A stretch of DNA of 38,601 bases from NCBI RefSeq assembly GCF_958350005.1, contig NZ_CATWFF010000002.1:1-38601 (forward strand). The letters are read 5' to 3'. Position 1 is the first letter of the stretch, and the number at the start of each line of letters is the position of its first letter. The DNA comes from an uncultured Megasphaera sp. (GTDB lineage: Bacteria; Bacillota; Negativicutes; Veillonellales; Megasphaeraceae). The notes under the pieces are model-generated. The model was not told the origin of the DNA. It saw nothing but the letters and a program-made list of their open reading frames with translations, and searched no databases. This document shows positions 6,645 to 15,000 of the stretch, one piece after another. Both the position numbers and the translations under genes were made by a program.

Positions 6645-8984
6645 CTATTTCTTTTTCGATTTGCGGCCTTTGCGGCTTTTGATTTTCCGGCCGCGATTTT
6701 TCTGATTTTTCTTGCGGTCCTGTTTCTTGTCTTTTTTCGGCTTTTTATCTTTTTTCGCTCCCTTGGCTCCGGCAAACCAGTTGCGCTTCGATACGTCAGG
6801 CCGACTGCCGCCGCTGCTCTTTTTGTGGCGCCGTTCTGCACTGGCGGCCATCAGCTGCTGCAGGTCTTCCAGAGAGTCTACCGTGCCCGGGACGAAGTCG
6901 ATTTCACATTTTTCCGTATTGACTTTGGCCAGCGTCACTGTCATGGCATCGCCCAGGCGGTATACATGGCCGCCCAGACGGCCCCGCATGGTATAGGTCA
7001 GCTCGTCAAATTCATAGTCGTCATCGGTGAGCAGGGAAATATGGACGAGCCCTTCAATGCCGTTTTCCAGGCCCACAAACAGGCCGAAGGACGTAATGCC
7101 CGTAATATGGGCTTCAAAGGGCTGACCGATGAAAGGCAGCATGTACTGGGTCTTTTTCAGATCGTCTGTATCCCGTTCTGCTTCGACGGCAATCCGTTCC
7201 CGCGAGCTGGCCATGTCGGCGGCAATCTTGTGATACGTCAGAGACTGGGTTGCTTCATCTTTCGTCAGTTTTCCCCGCTGCTGGTACTGCCGGATCAGGC
7301 GGTGAACCATGAGGTCCGGATAGCGGCGAATCGGCGACGTAAAATGGGTATAGCAGGACGAGGCCAGGCCGAAATGGCCGACGTTATTCGTATCGTACCG
7401 CGCCTGCTGCATGGAACGAAGGGCAATGGTCTGAACGACCATTTCTTCACTGGTCCCTTTGGATACTTCCAGGAGGTGCTGAAAATCGGCGGGCTTTACG
7501 TCTTCCCCTGCCGGTACGGGCAGGTTAAAGCTGGACAGGACGGTGCGCATCATATTCAGCCGTTCCTCTTCCGGCAGCTCGTGAATGCGGTATACCGTGG
7601 GGTTGCCGCTGTCCCGCAGATAAGACGCCACCGTTTCATTGGCAATGAGCATACATTCTTCTACGATCTGTTCGGCAATGGTCCGTTCCCGTTTTTCCAG
7701 GCGCAGGGGCTTTCCTTCCGGGTCGAGGATGACTTTGTATTCCGGGAAATCAAAGTCAATGGCGCCGCGGCGCAGACGCATTTGCCGCAGGACGCCGGCC
7801 AGTTCCTGGAGCTGCCGCAGCATGGGCATAAAGGGCTGCAGATCGTCAGGAATAATATCGTCGATGAGGGCCTTTTTGACTTCCTTGTAATTGCATCGCC
7901 GCTTGACGCGAATGACAGCAGGGCCAATATCGGCATGGACGACCTTGCCGGTGCTGTCAATTTCCATGACACAGGTCATGGAGTAGCGGTCGGCATTGGC
8001 GTTGAGGCTGCAGATTCCGTTGGACAGGACCGTAGGCAGCATGGGAATGACCCGGTCTACGAGGTATACGCTGGTGCCGCGGGCATAGGCTTCCCGGTCC
8101 AGAGCCGTACCGGGGCGCACGTACCAGCTGACGTCGGCAATATAGACGCCGAGGCGGAAGTTGCCGTTGGGCAGGCGTTCCACGTCAATGGCGTCGTCCA
8201 GGTCCTTGGCGTCTTCGCTGTCCACCGTAATGAGCTGGCGGTCCCGGTAATCGCGGCGGCTGTCGTCCATCTTGACGGTCATGTCGATCTGTTCCGCTTC
8301 TTTCAGCACGTCGTCAGGAAAGGCGAAGGGCAGACCATGACGGGCCATAATGACTTTAATATCCAGGTCTTTGTCGCCGTCATAGCCCAGGACTTCCGTC
8401 ACTTCCCCTTCGGCTTTGCGGCCTTCTTCAGGCCAGCGGGTAATGGTAACCAGGACGCGGGCACTGCTGCGGGCACCGCCGGTCTTGTCGAGGGAAATGT
8501 AAATATCTTCCCGTATCCGTTCGTCATCAGGACGGACAAAGGCGCACCGCTTTTCCCGTTCAAAGGTGCCGACAATGGTCTTGTTCGCCCGCTCTACTAT
8601 ATCGATAATTTCGCCTTCCCGCTTATGGCGGCCGTTGCTGCTCTGCAGAATGCGGACGGTGACTTTATCGTTGTTCATGGCTGTATGCCGGTTCTGTTCG
8701 GAAATATACACGTCATCTTCCAGGCCCTCACAGAGGACAAAGCCAAAAGAAGCTGTATATCCCTTATAAATACCGGTCACTTCCTGGGGCCGGTTTGGTG
8801 CCGTATACCGTTCATCGACTGTGCGCATCAATATTCCCCTCCTTACTAATTCATCAAATGTATCGAATAACACTGCCAGATCCGCACCGGTCAGGCCCAG
8901 GCGCTCTGCACAGTCCTCGACAGTCACGCCGTCTGGTTCCAGGCGGCTCAGCCGGACAATGTCACGGGAAAGGTCCGTATCCAT
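6645..8984 (-). CDS. rnr: Ribonuclease R
   Basis: A 779-residue 3'-to-5' exoribonuclease that degrades structured RNA. In order: an N-terminal winged helix (1-65), cold-shock OB domains (about 70-230), the RNB catalytic domain with the aspartate cluster in DSEDAKDLDDAIDVE (about 255-270) and YIADVSWYVRPG, an S1 domain (about 635-720, AHITGITSFGLFVGLENGIEGLVHI), and an extremely Lys/Arg-rich tail of about 50 residues. The ATG at 8984 has AAGGAGA 6 nt upstream. It lies between secG and smpB, the conserved secG-rnr-smpB order. A terminator upstream (9015-9042) implies readthrough or a weak promoter of its own. Confidence 0.97.
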   Translation of the reverse strand: MDTDLSRDIVRLSRLEPDGVTVEDCAERLGLTGADLAVLFDTFDELVRRGILMRTVDERYTAPNRPQEVTGIYKGYTASFGFVLCEGLEDDVYISEQNRHTAMNNDKVTVRILQSSNGRHKREGEIIDIVERANKTIVGTFEREKRCAFVRPDDERIREDIYISLDKTGGARSSARVLVTITRWPEEGRKAEGEVTEVLGYDGDKDLDIKVIMARHGLPFAFPDDVLKEAEQIDMTVKMDDSRRDYRDRQLITVDSEDAKDLDDAIDVERLPNGNFRLGVYIADVSWYVRPGTALDREAYARGTSVYLVDRVIPMLPTVLSNGICSLNANADRYSMTCVMEIDSTGKVVHADIGPAVIRVKRRCNYKEVKKALIDDIIPDDLQPFMPMLRQLQELAGVLRQMRLRRGAIDFDFPEYKVILDPEGKPLRLEKRERTIAEQIVEECMLIANETVASYLRDSGNPTVYRIHELPEEERLNMMRTVLSSFNLPVPAGEDVKPADFQHLLEVSKGTSEEMVVQTIALRSMQQARYDTNNVGHFGLASSCYTHFTSPIRRYPDLMVHRLIRQYQQRGKLTKDEATQSLTYHKIAADMASSRERIAVEAERDTDDLKKTQYMLPFIGQPFEAHITGITSFGLFVGLENGIEGLVHISLLTDDDYEFDELTYTMRGRLGGHVYRLGDAMTVTLAKVNTEKCEIDFVPGTVDSLEDLQQLMAASAERRHKKSSGGSRPDVSKRNWFAGAKGAKKDKKPKKDKKQDRKKNQKNRGRKIKSRKGRKSKKK

Positions 8985-9014
8985 CGTATCTCTCCTTCTC
9001 GTTCCTGTTTTATG

Positions 9015-9042
9015 AAAAAGGCCTGCGACAAAGCCGCAGGCC
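9015..9042 (-). terminator. Terminator after secG
   Basis: On the minus strand GGCCTGCGG pairs with CGCAGGCC around a CTTTGT-type loop and is followed by TTTTT (9015-9019). It lies between secG and the rnr ribosome site. Confidence 0.85.
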
Positions 9043-9053
9043 AGTAAGTCACC

Positions 9054-9290
9054 TTAAAACGTATGCATCAATCTGCCTAACAGCAGGGTACAGACTGCAA
9101 AGGCAATAGACAAAACAATAGTCAGCTTGGACAGGAGCGCATCCATGCCGCGGGCCCGGCTGCCAAACAAATCATCTGCACCGCCGCCAAATCCTGCACC
9201 CATTCCCTGGGTCTTGCTCTTCTGAGCCACGACGACGCCAATCAGCAGCAGCGACAGAATAAATACTAAAATTTCCAGTACAGTAATCAC
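9054..9290 (-). CDS. secG: Preprotein translocase subunit SecG
   Basis: A small inner-membrane protein of about 78 residues, with two hydrophobic helices (EILVFILSLLLIGVVVAQ and LTIVLSIAFAVCTLLLG) around a Gly-rich loop (GMGAGFGGGADDLFGSRARG), the standard SecG layout. It assists SecYE/SecA protein export. The frame extends to an ATG at 9305, but AGGAGG lies inside that extension (about 9298-9303), 6 nt before GTG 9290, so GTG 9290 is the real start. Confidence 0.95.
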   Translation of the reverse strand: MITVLEILVFILSLLLIGVVVAQKSKTQGMGAGFGGGADDLFGSRARGMDALLSKLTIVLSIAFAVCTLLLGRLMHTF

Positions 9291-9334
9291 GTGAATCCTC
9301 CTCATTACACAGAACTAACGATACTATTGTACAC

Positions 9335-10024
9335 TTATTTGCCGTTTCTATCAATAGGAGAACCGTTATTTTCCCGGTCCCTCGTTTCCAGGTACCGTTC
9401 CAGCTTACGCTTGACCCGCTGCAGTGCATTGTCAATGGACTTGACATGACGGTGCAGCTGCTGAGACATTTCATTATAGGACTTGCCATCCAGATAGGCC
9501 ATGAGAACCTGCCATTCCAGATCGCTGAGAATTTCGTTCATTTTCAGTTCAATGTCCATAAATTCTTCCCGGCTAATGACCAGTTCTTCCGGGTCGCAGA
9601 CGTGCAGTCCGGAAATGATATCCTGCAGCGTCCGGTCCGATTCGGCTTCATAAATGGGCTTATTTAAGGACACATAGGAATTGAGAGGCAAATGTTTCTG
9701 CCTGGTCGCCGTCTTGATGGCCGTAATGATCTGCCGCGTAATGCACAGTTCCGCAAAGGCCCGGAACGAAGCCAGCTTATCGCCGCGAAAGTCGCGGGTC
9801 GCCTTATAGAGGCCAATCATGCCTTCCTGGACAATATCGTCCCGGTCGGCGCCGACGAGAAAGTACATGCGTGCCTTGGACTTGACGAAATTACGATATT
9901 TATTGACAATATAATCCGTTGCCTCGCCGTCGTGCTCCTGCTGGGCAATGGCTACGACTTCTTCGTCGCTCATGCCGGCAAACCGGTTTTCTCTTTCCTG
10001 TTTCCGTTGTGCTTCTCCCTGCAT
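9335..10024 (-). CDS. sigH: RNA polymerase sigma factor SigH (sigma-H / Spo0H family)
   Basis: A 229-residue sigma factor. Region 2 is seen in DRDDIVQEGMIGLYKATRDFRG with the following FAELCITRQIITAIKTATRQKH, and region 4 helix-turn-helix near the C-terminus (LSDLEWQVLMAYLDGKSYNEMS...KSIDNALQRVKRKL). The synteny rlmB-yacP-sigH is that of B. subtilis, where SigH drives transition-phase and competence genes. SD GAGGTG lies 5 nt before the ATG. The rpmG-secE-nusG genes that follow sigH in B. subtilis are absent here and secG comes next. Whether this organism sporulates cannot be told from the window. Confidence 0.93.
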   Translation of the reverse strand: MQGEAQRKQERENRFAGMSDEEVVAIAQQEHDGEATDYIVNKYRNFVKSKARMYFLVGADRDDIVQEGMIGLYKATRDFRGDKLASFRAFAELCITRQIITAIKTATRQKHLPLNSYVSLNKPIYEAESDRTLQDIISGLHVCDPEELVISREEFMDIELKMNEILSDLEWQVLMAYLDGKSYNEMSQQLHRHVKSIDNALQRVKRKLERYLETRDRENNGSPIDRNGK

Positions 10025-10037
10025 ATATGCACCTCGA

Positions 10038-10565
10038 TTATTTAGACCTGCGAATCTTTTCCAGTTTTTCCAATACGTCCTGATTGCGGACCCGGCAGGC
10101 CACTTCGCTGCGGTTTGATCCTTCTTTCAGGACATTGCGATGGTCATAGGACGCCGTTTCCCTGCGGACCCGGGCTACATCTTCCGCCAGTTCCCGGGCA
10201 GGAATGCGATAGGCTCCGGTGCCGAGAATCTGGGTCTGTTCCGTGCCGTCTGACGTGGCGACGTAAATACTGCGCCGTTCATGACGATGTTCGTAGACCA
10301 GGCGTTCAATATGACTGTCTGCCGTTTCTTCCTTATCGGTGAAGACGACCTGGCAGTCACTGCCTACAGGGGCGCTCTTTTCCCCGTCTTCCGTATACAT
10401 GGCGTCAAAGACAAGTACCAGCGTATAGCCCTTGGCCTTGCCGTAACTGGCCATCGTATCGATCAGTTTTTCTCTGGCATGCTCCAGAGACTGACTGGCC
10501 AGTTTTTTCAGTGATGGCCAGGCAAAAATAATATTATATCCATCTACGATGAATAAATCTTTCAC
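10038..10565 (-). CDS. yacP: YacP/Rae1-type NYN-domain endoribonuclease
   Basis: A 175-residue PIN-like NYN-domain protein. Acidic residues of the fold are seen in IVDGYNIIFAW (Asp8), VFDAMYTEDGE and VATSDGTEQ. The B. subtilis homologue Rae1 cuts mRNA in the ribosomal A site. The start is GTG (10565), adjoining the rlmB stop codon, with an AGGCGGTGG ribosome site in rlmB, so the two are translationally coupled. sigH follows 13 nt later. The ribosome-linked role is inferred from the family and from clustering with RNA-modification genes. Confidence 0.88.
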   Translation of the reverse strand: MKDLFIVDGYNIIFAWPSLKKLASQSLEHAREKLIDTMASYGKAKGYTLVLVFDAMYTEDGEKSAPVGSDCQVVFTDKEETADSHIERLVYEHRHERRSIYVATSDGTEQTQILGTGAYRIPARELAEDVARVRRETASYDHRNVLKEGSNRSEVACRVRNQDVLEKLEKIRRSK

Positions 10566-11312
10566 TTATACCACCGCCTGCCGCTGCCGCACGACTTCAT
10601 ACATCAGCAGCGCTGCCGCTACCGATGCATTGAGGGAATTGACATGACCAAACATGGGAATCTGTACCAGGACATCACACGTTTCCTTGACCAGATGGGA
10701 TATGCCCCGGCCTTCACTGCCAATGACCAGCACAATCGGCTCAGTCAGGGAGCTGTGAAAATAGTCCGTTTCCCCATCCATATCGGCGCCAATGACCCAG
10801 AATCCCCGTTTCTGCAGTTTCCGCAGGGTCTGGGCAATGTTGCCGATCTGCACGACTGGCAGGTACTCTACAGCACCGGCCGATGTCTTGCCTACTGTTT
10901 CATTCAGAGGGGCACTGCGCCGCTTCGGCAGCAGTACGGCGTCAGCACCGGCGCATTCAGCAGTACGGATAATGGCGCCCAGATTATGAACGTCTTCTAT
11001 GCCGTCCAAAAGTACCAGGAAGGGCGTCCGCCCTGCTTCAGCAGCCTGGGCCAGCACATCCGTCAGGTCCGCATAGGCTACGGGAGCCGCTACGGCGGCC
11101 ACGCCCTGATGGCGGCTGCCGGGAACGAGCCGGTTCAGCGCTTTCAGGGGAATCTCTTCAATGGGAATTCCCTTATCCTGGGCCATGTCCCGAATCCGCT
11201 GCAGAGGCTGTGTATCGTTGCCGGCAGCCAGATACAGTTTGGTAATGGCCCGGCCTGCCCGCAGCGCTTCAGTCACGCTGTTGCGGCCTGTAATGATGCA
11301 TTCCGTACTCAT
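10566..11312 (-). CDS. rlmB: 23S rRNA (guanosine-2'-O)-methyltransferase RlmB family (TrmH/SpoU)
   Basis: A 248-residue SPOUT methyltransferase using S-adenosylmethionine. An N-terminal substrate-binding domain (ITGRNSVTEALRAG...) precedes the SpoU knot motifs LLDGIEDVHNLGAIIRTAECAGAD, VIGSEGRGISHLVKETCD and VNSLNASVAAALLMYE. The frame is open upstream, but ATG 11312 with AAAGGAAC 7 nt before it gives the family's normal length. It begins 1 nt after the mrnC stop. Confidence 0.95.
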   Translation of the reverse strand: MSTECIITGRNSVTEALRAGRAITKLYLAAGNDTQPLQRIRDMAQDKGIPIEEIPLKALNRLVPGSRHQGVAAVAAPVAYADLTDVLAQAAEAGRTPFLVLLDGIEDVHNLGAIIRTAECAGADAVLLPKRRSAPLNETVGKTSAGAVEYLPVVQIGNIAQTLRKLQKRGFWVIGADMDGETDYFHSSLTEPIVLVIGSEGRGISHLVKETCDVLVQIPMFGHVNSLNASVAAALLMYEVVRQRQAVV

Positions 11313-11313
11313 A

Positions 11314-11808
11314 TTAGTTCCTTTCTCCGTGCTGCTTGGCACAGTAGTCTTTCGTATAGTCCACGACCTTCTGAAATACCTGGCCGAGCCGTTCGTTCTG
11401 CCCGGAAAGGACCAGATAGCCAATGAGGGCTTCCAGAGCGGTACTGTCGTGGTATTCGGCGACAGACGCGCTTTTCGGCGCCTGCGAATAGGCATTGCGC
11501 GCCCGCCGGCACACGAGGTGTTCCTCTTCGGTCAGGTCGTCTTTCAGCAGCCGGTACACGTAGGCCTGGGCTTTGGCCGATACGAATTCGGCTGCCAGCA
11601 AATGCAGAACCTGTACGTTGGGAATCCCCGTTTCCACCAGGCGGCGGCGCAGGTTCAGGGCATAATAGGCATCGCCTACAAAAGCCAGGGAAATGGGGTC
11701 CAGCCGGGAAGCATCCTGATCGGGAGCATCGAGGCGGCTGCCCTGTGCAAAGGCCGCATATGCCCGGTGTTTCAGAGCCTGAAGCTGTTTGAATTTCACT
11801 TTTTCCAC
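11314..11808 (-). CDS. mrnC: Mini-ribonuclease 3
   Basis: A 164-residue RNase III catalytic domain without the double-stranded RNA-binding domain. The key segment SLAFVGDAYYALNLRRRLVE and the later STALEALIGYLVLSGQNERL supply the acidic metal-binding residues. The B. subtilis enzyme matures 23S rRNA ends. The start is GTG at 11808, overlapping the end of cysS by 13 nt, with no strong ribosome site, so translation probably depends on cysS. The order cysS-mrnC-rlmB-yacP-sigH is conserved in Bacillota. Confidence 0.93.
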   Translation of the reverse strand: MEKVKFKQLQALKHRAYAAFAQGSRLDAPDQDASRLDPISLAFVGDAYYALNLRRRLVETGIPNVQVLHLLAAEFVSAKAQAYVYRLLKDDLTEEEHLVCRRARNAYSQAPKSASVAEYHDSTALEALIGYLVLSGQNERLGQVFQKVVDYTKDYCAKQHGERN

Positions 11809-13241
11809 CGTGCGCCCTGCGGCGAATCTTCAATGGTAATGCCTAGCGCCGTCAGTTTGTCGCGAATGGCGTCAGCCAGGGCATACTGCTTCTGAGCCCG
11901 GCATTCCTGACGGATTTCCAGGATAGCATCCATCAGATCATGATAGTCTTTGCTGCTGGCGTCAGCTTTCTGCCCGCTCCACCGGTCTTCCAGGATACCG
12001 AGAATATCGGTCATCATCTTGAATACGCGCTTAACTTCCGATACAGCTGCCGAATCAACAGGTACGCCGTTGTTGAGGACCGCATCTTTATAAATGTTGA
12101 CCTTTTTCGCCAGATCAAACATGGCTGCACTGGCCAGAGCCGTATTGAAATCATCGCACATAGCCGCTTCAAAGGCTTCTTCCTTTTCTTTGGCATCAGC
12201 CAGGAGCTGTGCCGATTCGGGAGACTTGGCACCGGCCGGCATGGCCAGCAGTTCCAGTACGTTGTCAATGGACGTGCCCAGCCGTTCCAGGCTGCGCGTC
12301 ATTTCTTCCAGCCGTTCGTCGCTGAAATCGAGAGGACTGCGGTAGTGGTTGGAAATGAGGAAGAACCGCAGCGCATCAGGACTGTAATGGGCCAGCACAT
12401 CTTTGACAAGGAAGAAGTTGTTCAGAGACTTGCTCATCTTTTCCGAATTAATCGTAATAAAGCCGTTATGGAGCCAGTACTTGACCATGGGCTTTTTGCC
12501 CGTATAGGCTTCGGACTGGGCAATTTCGTTTTCATGGTGCGGGAAAATGAGGTCGCTGCCGCCGCCGTGAAAATCAAAGGTAGCACCCAGGTATTCGTTG
12601 CTCATGGTCGAGCATTCAATATGCCAGCCTGGACGGCCTGGGCCCCACGGGCTGTCCCAGGAAGGTTCACCGGGCTTTGCCCCTTTCCAGAGAGCAAAAT
12701 CCATGGGATTGTGTTTGCGGTCATCGACTTCAATGCGGGCACCGGCCATCATATCGTCCAGGCTGCGGCCGCTCAGCTTGCCGTAATCGGCGAATTTTTC
12801 CACACTGTAATAGACGTCGTGATCGATGACATAGGCATAGCCCTTGTCAATCAGGGTCTGTACCATATGGATGATTTCCGGCATGTGTTCCGATACGCGG
12901 GGATATTTATCAGCCCGGCGGATATGGAGGGCATCCATGACTTCAAAATAGGATGCAATATAGCGGTTGGCAATGGTATCCCACGTAACGCCTTCGCCAT
13001 TGGCAGTATTGATAATTTTATCATCTACGTCAGTGAAATTCTGAATGTGCGTAACTTCATATCCCAAATGTTCCAGATACCGCTTAATGACGTCCCAGGT
13101 CACAAAAGGGCGGGCATTGCCCATGTGGGAATGGTTATACGGCGTAATGCCGCAGACGTACATCTTGACCTGACCAGGCGTAACCGGTACGAAGGTCTCT
13201 TTTTTGCGGCTCATCGTATTATAGACTTTTAATTCTCTCAT
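11796..13241 (-). CDS. cysS: Cysteine--tRNA ligase
   Basis: A 481-residue class I aminoacyl-tRNA synthetase that charges tRNA-Cys. The HIGH-type motif is in ITPYNHSHMGNARPF, with the zinc Cys in VCGITPYN and the later WHIECSTMS and HHENEIAQSE. The KMSKS signature is KMSKSLNN. AGGAGG lies 7 nt before the ATG at 13241. Its expression is controlled by the T-box leader immediately upstream. No cysE lies between gltX and cysS, unlike B. subtilis. Confidence 0.98.
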   Translation of the reverse strand: MRELKVYNTMSRKKETFVPVTPGQVKMYVCGITPYNHSHMGNARPFVTWDVIKRYLEHLGYEVTHIQNFTDVDDKIINTANGEGVTWDTIANRYIASYFEVMDALHIRRADKYPRVSEHMPEIIHMVQTLIDKGYAYVIDHDVYYSVEKFADYGKLSGRSLDDMMAGARIEVDDRKHNPMDFALWKGAKPGEPSWDSPWGPGRPGWHIECSTMSNEYLGATFDFHGGGSDLIFPHHENEIAQSEAYTGKKPMVKYWLHNGFITINSEKMSKSLNNFFLVKDVLAHYSPDALRFFLISNHYRSPLDFSDERLEEMTRSLERLGTSIDNVLELLAMPAGAKSPESAQLLADAKEKEEAFEAAMCDDFNTALASAAMFDLAKKVNIYKDAVLNNGVPVDSAAVSEVKRVFKMMTDILGILEDRWSGQKADASSKDYHDLMDAILEIRQECRAQKQYALADAIRDKLTALGITIEDSPQGARWKK

Positions 13242-13266
13242 TACAGTTCCTCCTCATCATACAGAC

Positions 13267-13535
13267 AAAAGGGCCACCATCCCCTATACAGAGACGGTGG
13301 CCCGTGGTTCCACTCTGTTTTTATGGCATTGCCATAATCTCAAGGCGCATAACGGGCGCTTCCGGACCAGATTACTTGTTTCACCTGGCCTGCTCACAAA
13401 GGCAACGCTGCAGATTTTTCCGGCTGAACAGGCTCTCAGCTGCTGCCTGTCCTCTCTGTCGCACTTCCATCAGCAGCACATTTTGGTCATTGCATTTCCA
13501 TGTATGCTGTCAATTGTCATTCATGAATATGTTAT
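13267..13535 (-). promoter_or_regulatory. T-box riboswitch (tRNA-Cys specific) upstream of cysS
   Basis: On the minus strand the leader has a T-box sequence TGGAACCACG (13312-13303), whose TGGA can pair with the tRNA acceptor end. It overlaps an intrinsic terminator: GGGCCACC (13303-13296) pairs with GGTGGCCC (13278-13271), followed by TTTT. Further upstream GAAGTGCGACAGAGAGGA fits the end of stem I. The TGC (13463-13461) just before the AGAGAG motif is the specifier codon for Cys, which agrees with the gene controlled. Uncharged tRNA-Cys should stabilise the antiterminator and raise cysS expression. Confidence 0.92.
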
Positions 13536-13564
13536 ATATTAGCGAATAATTCTTATTCTGTCAA
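13536..13564 (-). promoter_or_regulatory. Promoter of the cysS T-box transcript
   Basis: On the minus strand TTGACA (13559-13564) and TAATAT (13536-13541) are 17 nt apart, just before the T-box leader. Confidence 0.8.
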
Positions 13565-13632
13565 GGTCTGTTATGCCTCTAATACACTGCAATACGCCAG
13601 ATATAATAATGTTTTAATTATAACGGCATATA

Positions 13633-13680
13633 TTCCGCTCCGTTTCGTCGTGACGCTTTACGCGCTGGACTTCGTTCCTA
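13633..13680 (-). repeat. Fragment of a second Rpn-family gene (C-terminal part)
   Basis: This piece reads EVQRVKRHDETE on the minus strand and is nearly identical in nucleotides to 13930-13979 inside the intact neighbour (DAEVQRVKRHDETRREYMT). The shared stretch is about 45 nt with few differences. It lies beyond the neighbour's stop codon and is not part of any gene now, so it is a leftover of a duplicate copy. Confidence 0.8.
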
Positions 13681-13698
13681 TTACAAAAAACGTGACAA

Positions 13699-14556
13699 CT
13701 ATACTAATTGATGTTTTTTCCCTAAGGTAATGATATCCTGCTCTGTCAACTTCGTGCAGGCTGCAATCAGGCTCACTGGCAGTCCATGACGCAGCATTTC
13801 CAATGCGTTTGCACTCTTTTCTTCAGCCCTTCCCTCTGCTTTTCCTTCTGCCTTTCCTTCTGCCTTTCCCGCTTCCCATCCTTCTGCTCGATTCACCCGG
13901 GCAATTCGTTCAAATTCCTGTTTTAGTGTCATATATTCTCGCCTCGTTTCGTCGTGCCGCTTTACGCGCTGGACTTCTGCATCAACGCTCTGCATGAATG
14001 CCCCTTCGGCGGCTTTCCCGTCAATATACTGTAAAAATGCGGCTATATCCGGATCAATGCCTTCTGTCCGGCCCTTGCTGTTCAGAAAGACCTTCGTCGT
14101 CTCATCTCCCAGAGCGATAGTCCCGTCTTCTTCACACTGATTGCAGAATGTGTACTTCGGCAACCCCTTGCCAAAGAGATCAAAGGTACAGATAAAGATA
14201 ATATACGTCGGATTCAGGTCTTCGTACAAGCCGCCTTTTTCCAGTACTTCCATGTCAATCATGCCCTGATAGTACCGGCTCCGCTTGGCCAGTTCGCCGT
14301 CCTTTCCGGCACTGACCTGCATTTCAATGTCAAAGACGCGTCCCGTATCGTCCTGTACATACACGTCCAGGCGCACGCTCTTGCTGTCCAGACGAATATC
14401 TATCGTCTTTTCTGACTCCGGATAGGTAATCTTTTCAATGGTAATGTTCAGTATCTTCTCGATTAAATGCTTGCAGATCCGCGGATTCTGCATGACCTTC
14501 TGAAACAGGAAATTATCCTGCAGCGTCAGTTCTTCCCACTCTTTATATCGTACCAC
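13699..14556 (-). CDS. Rpn-family recombination-promoting nuclease / PD-(D/E)XK transposase-like protein
   Basis: About 285 residues. The start region EWEELTLQDNFLFQKVMQNPRICKHLIEKIL is typical of the Rpn/PDDEXK-transposase family. The nuclease core follows: RLDVYVQDDTGRVFDIEMQV with the catalytic Asp and the E-x-Q pair. A charged tail carries tandem KAEG units (DNA repeats about 13825-13880) and ends in a small helical region. The frame is open to GTG 14658, but AGAGGTGA just before GTG 14556 and the family's N-terminus favour the start used here. The upstream extension is a broken second copy of the core. Rpn proteins promote RecA-independent recombination and DNA cleavage. The gene sits between gltX and cysS, flanked by fragments of its own family. 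Confidence 0.82.
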   Translation of the reverse strand: MVRYKEWEELTLQDNFLFQKVMQNPRICKHLIEKILNITIEKITYPESEKTIDIRLDSKSVRLDVYVQDDTGRVFDIEMQVSAGKDGELAKRSRYYQGMIDMEVLEKGGLYEDLNPTYIIFICTFDLFGKGLPKYTFCNQCEEDGTIALGDETTKVFLNSKGRTEGIDPDIAAFLQYIDGKAAEGAFMQSVDAEVQRVKRHDETRREYMTLKQEFERIARVNRAEGWEAGKAEGKAEGKAEGRAEEKSANALEMLRHGLPVSLIAACTKLTEQDIITLGKKHQLV

Positions 14557-14576
14557 CAGGTCACCTCTTCTCTTGA

Positions 14577-14658
14577 TAACAGCCACCTGCATTTCAATAT
14601 TGAAGACACGGCCAGTGTCATCCTGGACATATATGTCCAGGCGAACACTATCCAGCAC
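14577..14658 (-). pseudogene. Truncated nuclease core from another Rpn copy
   Basis: In frame with, and directly upstream of, the intact Rpn gene, this stretch encodes DSVRLDIYVQDDTGRVFN plus IEMQV. It is a near copy of the core motif at about 14310-14390 of the intact gene. Nothing of the rest of that copy remains. A perfect hairpin CACCGAGC-ATA-GCTCGGTG lies at its upstream edge (about 14655-14673). Confidence 0.75.
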
Positions 14659-14673
14659 CGAGCTATGCTCGGT

Positions 14674-14915
14674 GTAAGCGATTCACACATGTTTGCGCGT
14701 CGCTTTACAGCTCCTTCAAACATGGTTCTCTGCTTATATTATACCATGGCGCTTGAGCCGTAGGAAAGAACCTTGCACAGATGAGATAATCAATACATGA
14801 TAGAACGGTTTCCAGGCCTATCTGCATTGTATCACGAAAGGCTCTTTCTTTTACTTTAAGATAGATTCTGCCGATCTCCAGTTAAATTTAGAGGCCTGTC
14901 ATCGCCTATGCGTCG
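14674..14915. other. Intergenic stretch between the Rpn locus and the gltX terminator
   Basis: No gene is seen. A TATAAT (14738-14743, minus strand) may be a -10 box for the Rpn locus, without a good -35. The rest shows nothing I can name. Confidence 0.4.
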
Positions 14916-14916
14916 C

Positions 14917-14957
14917 AAAAATGCACCAAGCCCCGCTTGTAACGGGGCTTAGTGCAT
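14917..14957 (-). terminator. Terminator of the radA-to-gltX operon
   Basis: On the minus strand ATGCACTAAGCCCCG pairs with CGGGGCTTGGTGCAT (14921-14957) and is followed by TTTTT. It lies about 45 nt after the gltX stop. Confidence 0.9.
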
Positions 14958-15000
14958 TTCAGTTTTTTCGAGATATATTCCTAAAGGCCTGACAGGTCTG

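Noticed and set aside
6825..8849. 674-codon plus-strand frame opposite rnr
   Set aside because: Antisense shadow caused by codon bias in rnr; the minus strand encodes a full RNase R.
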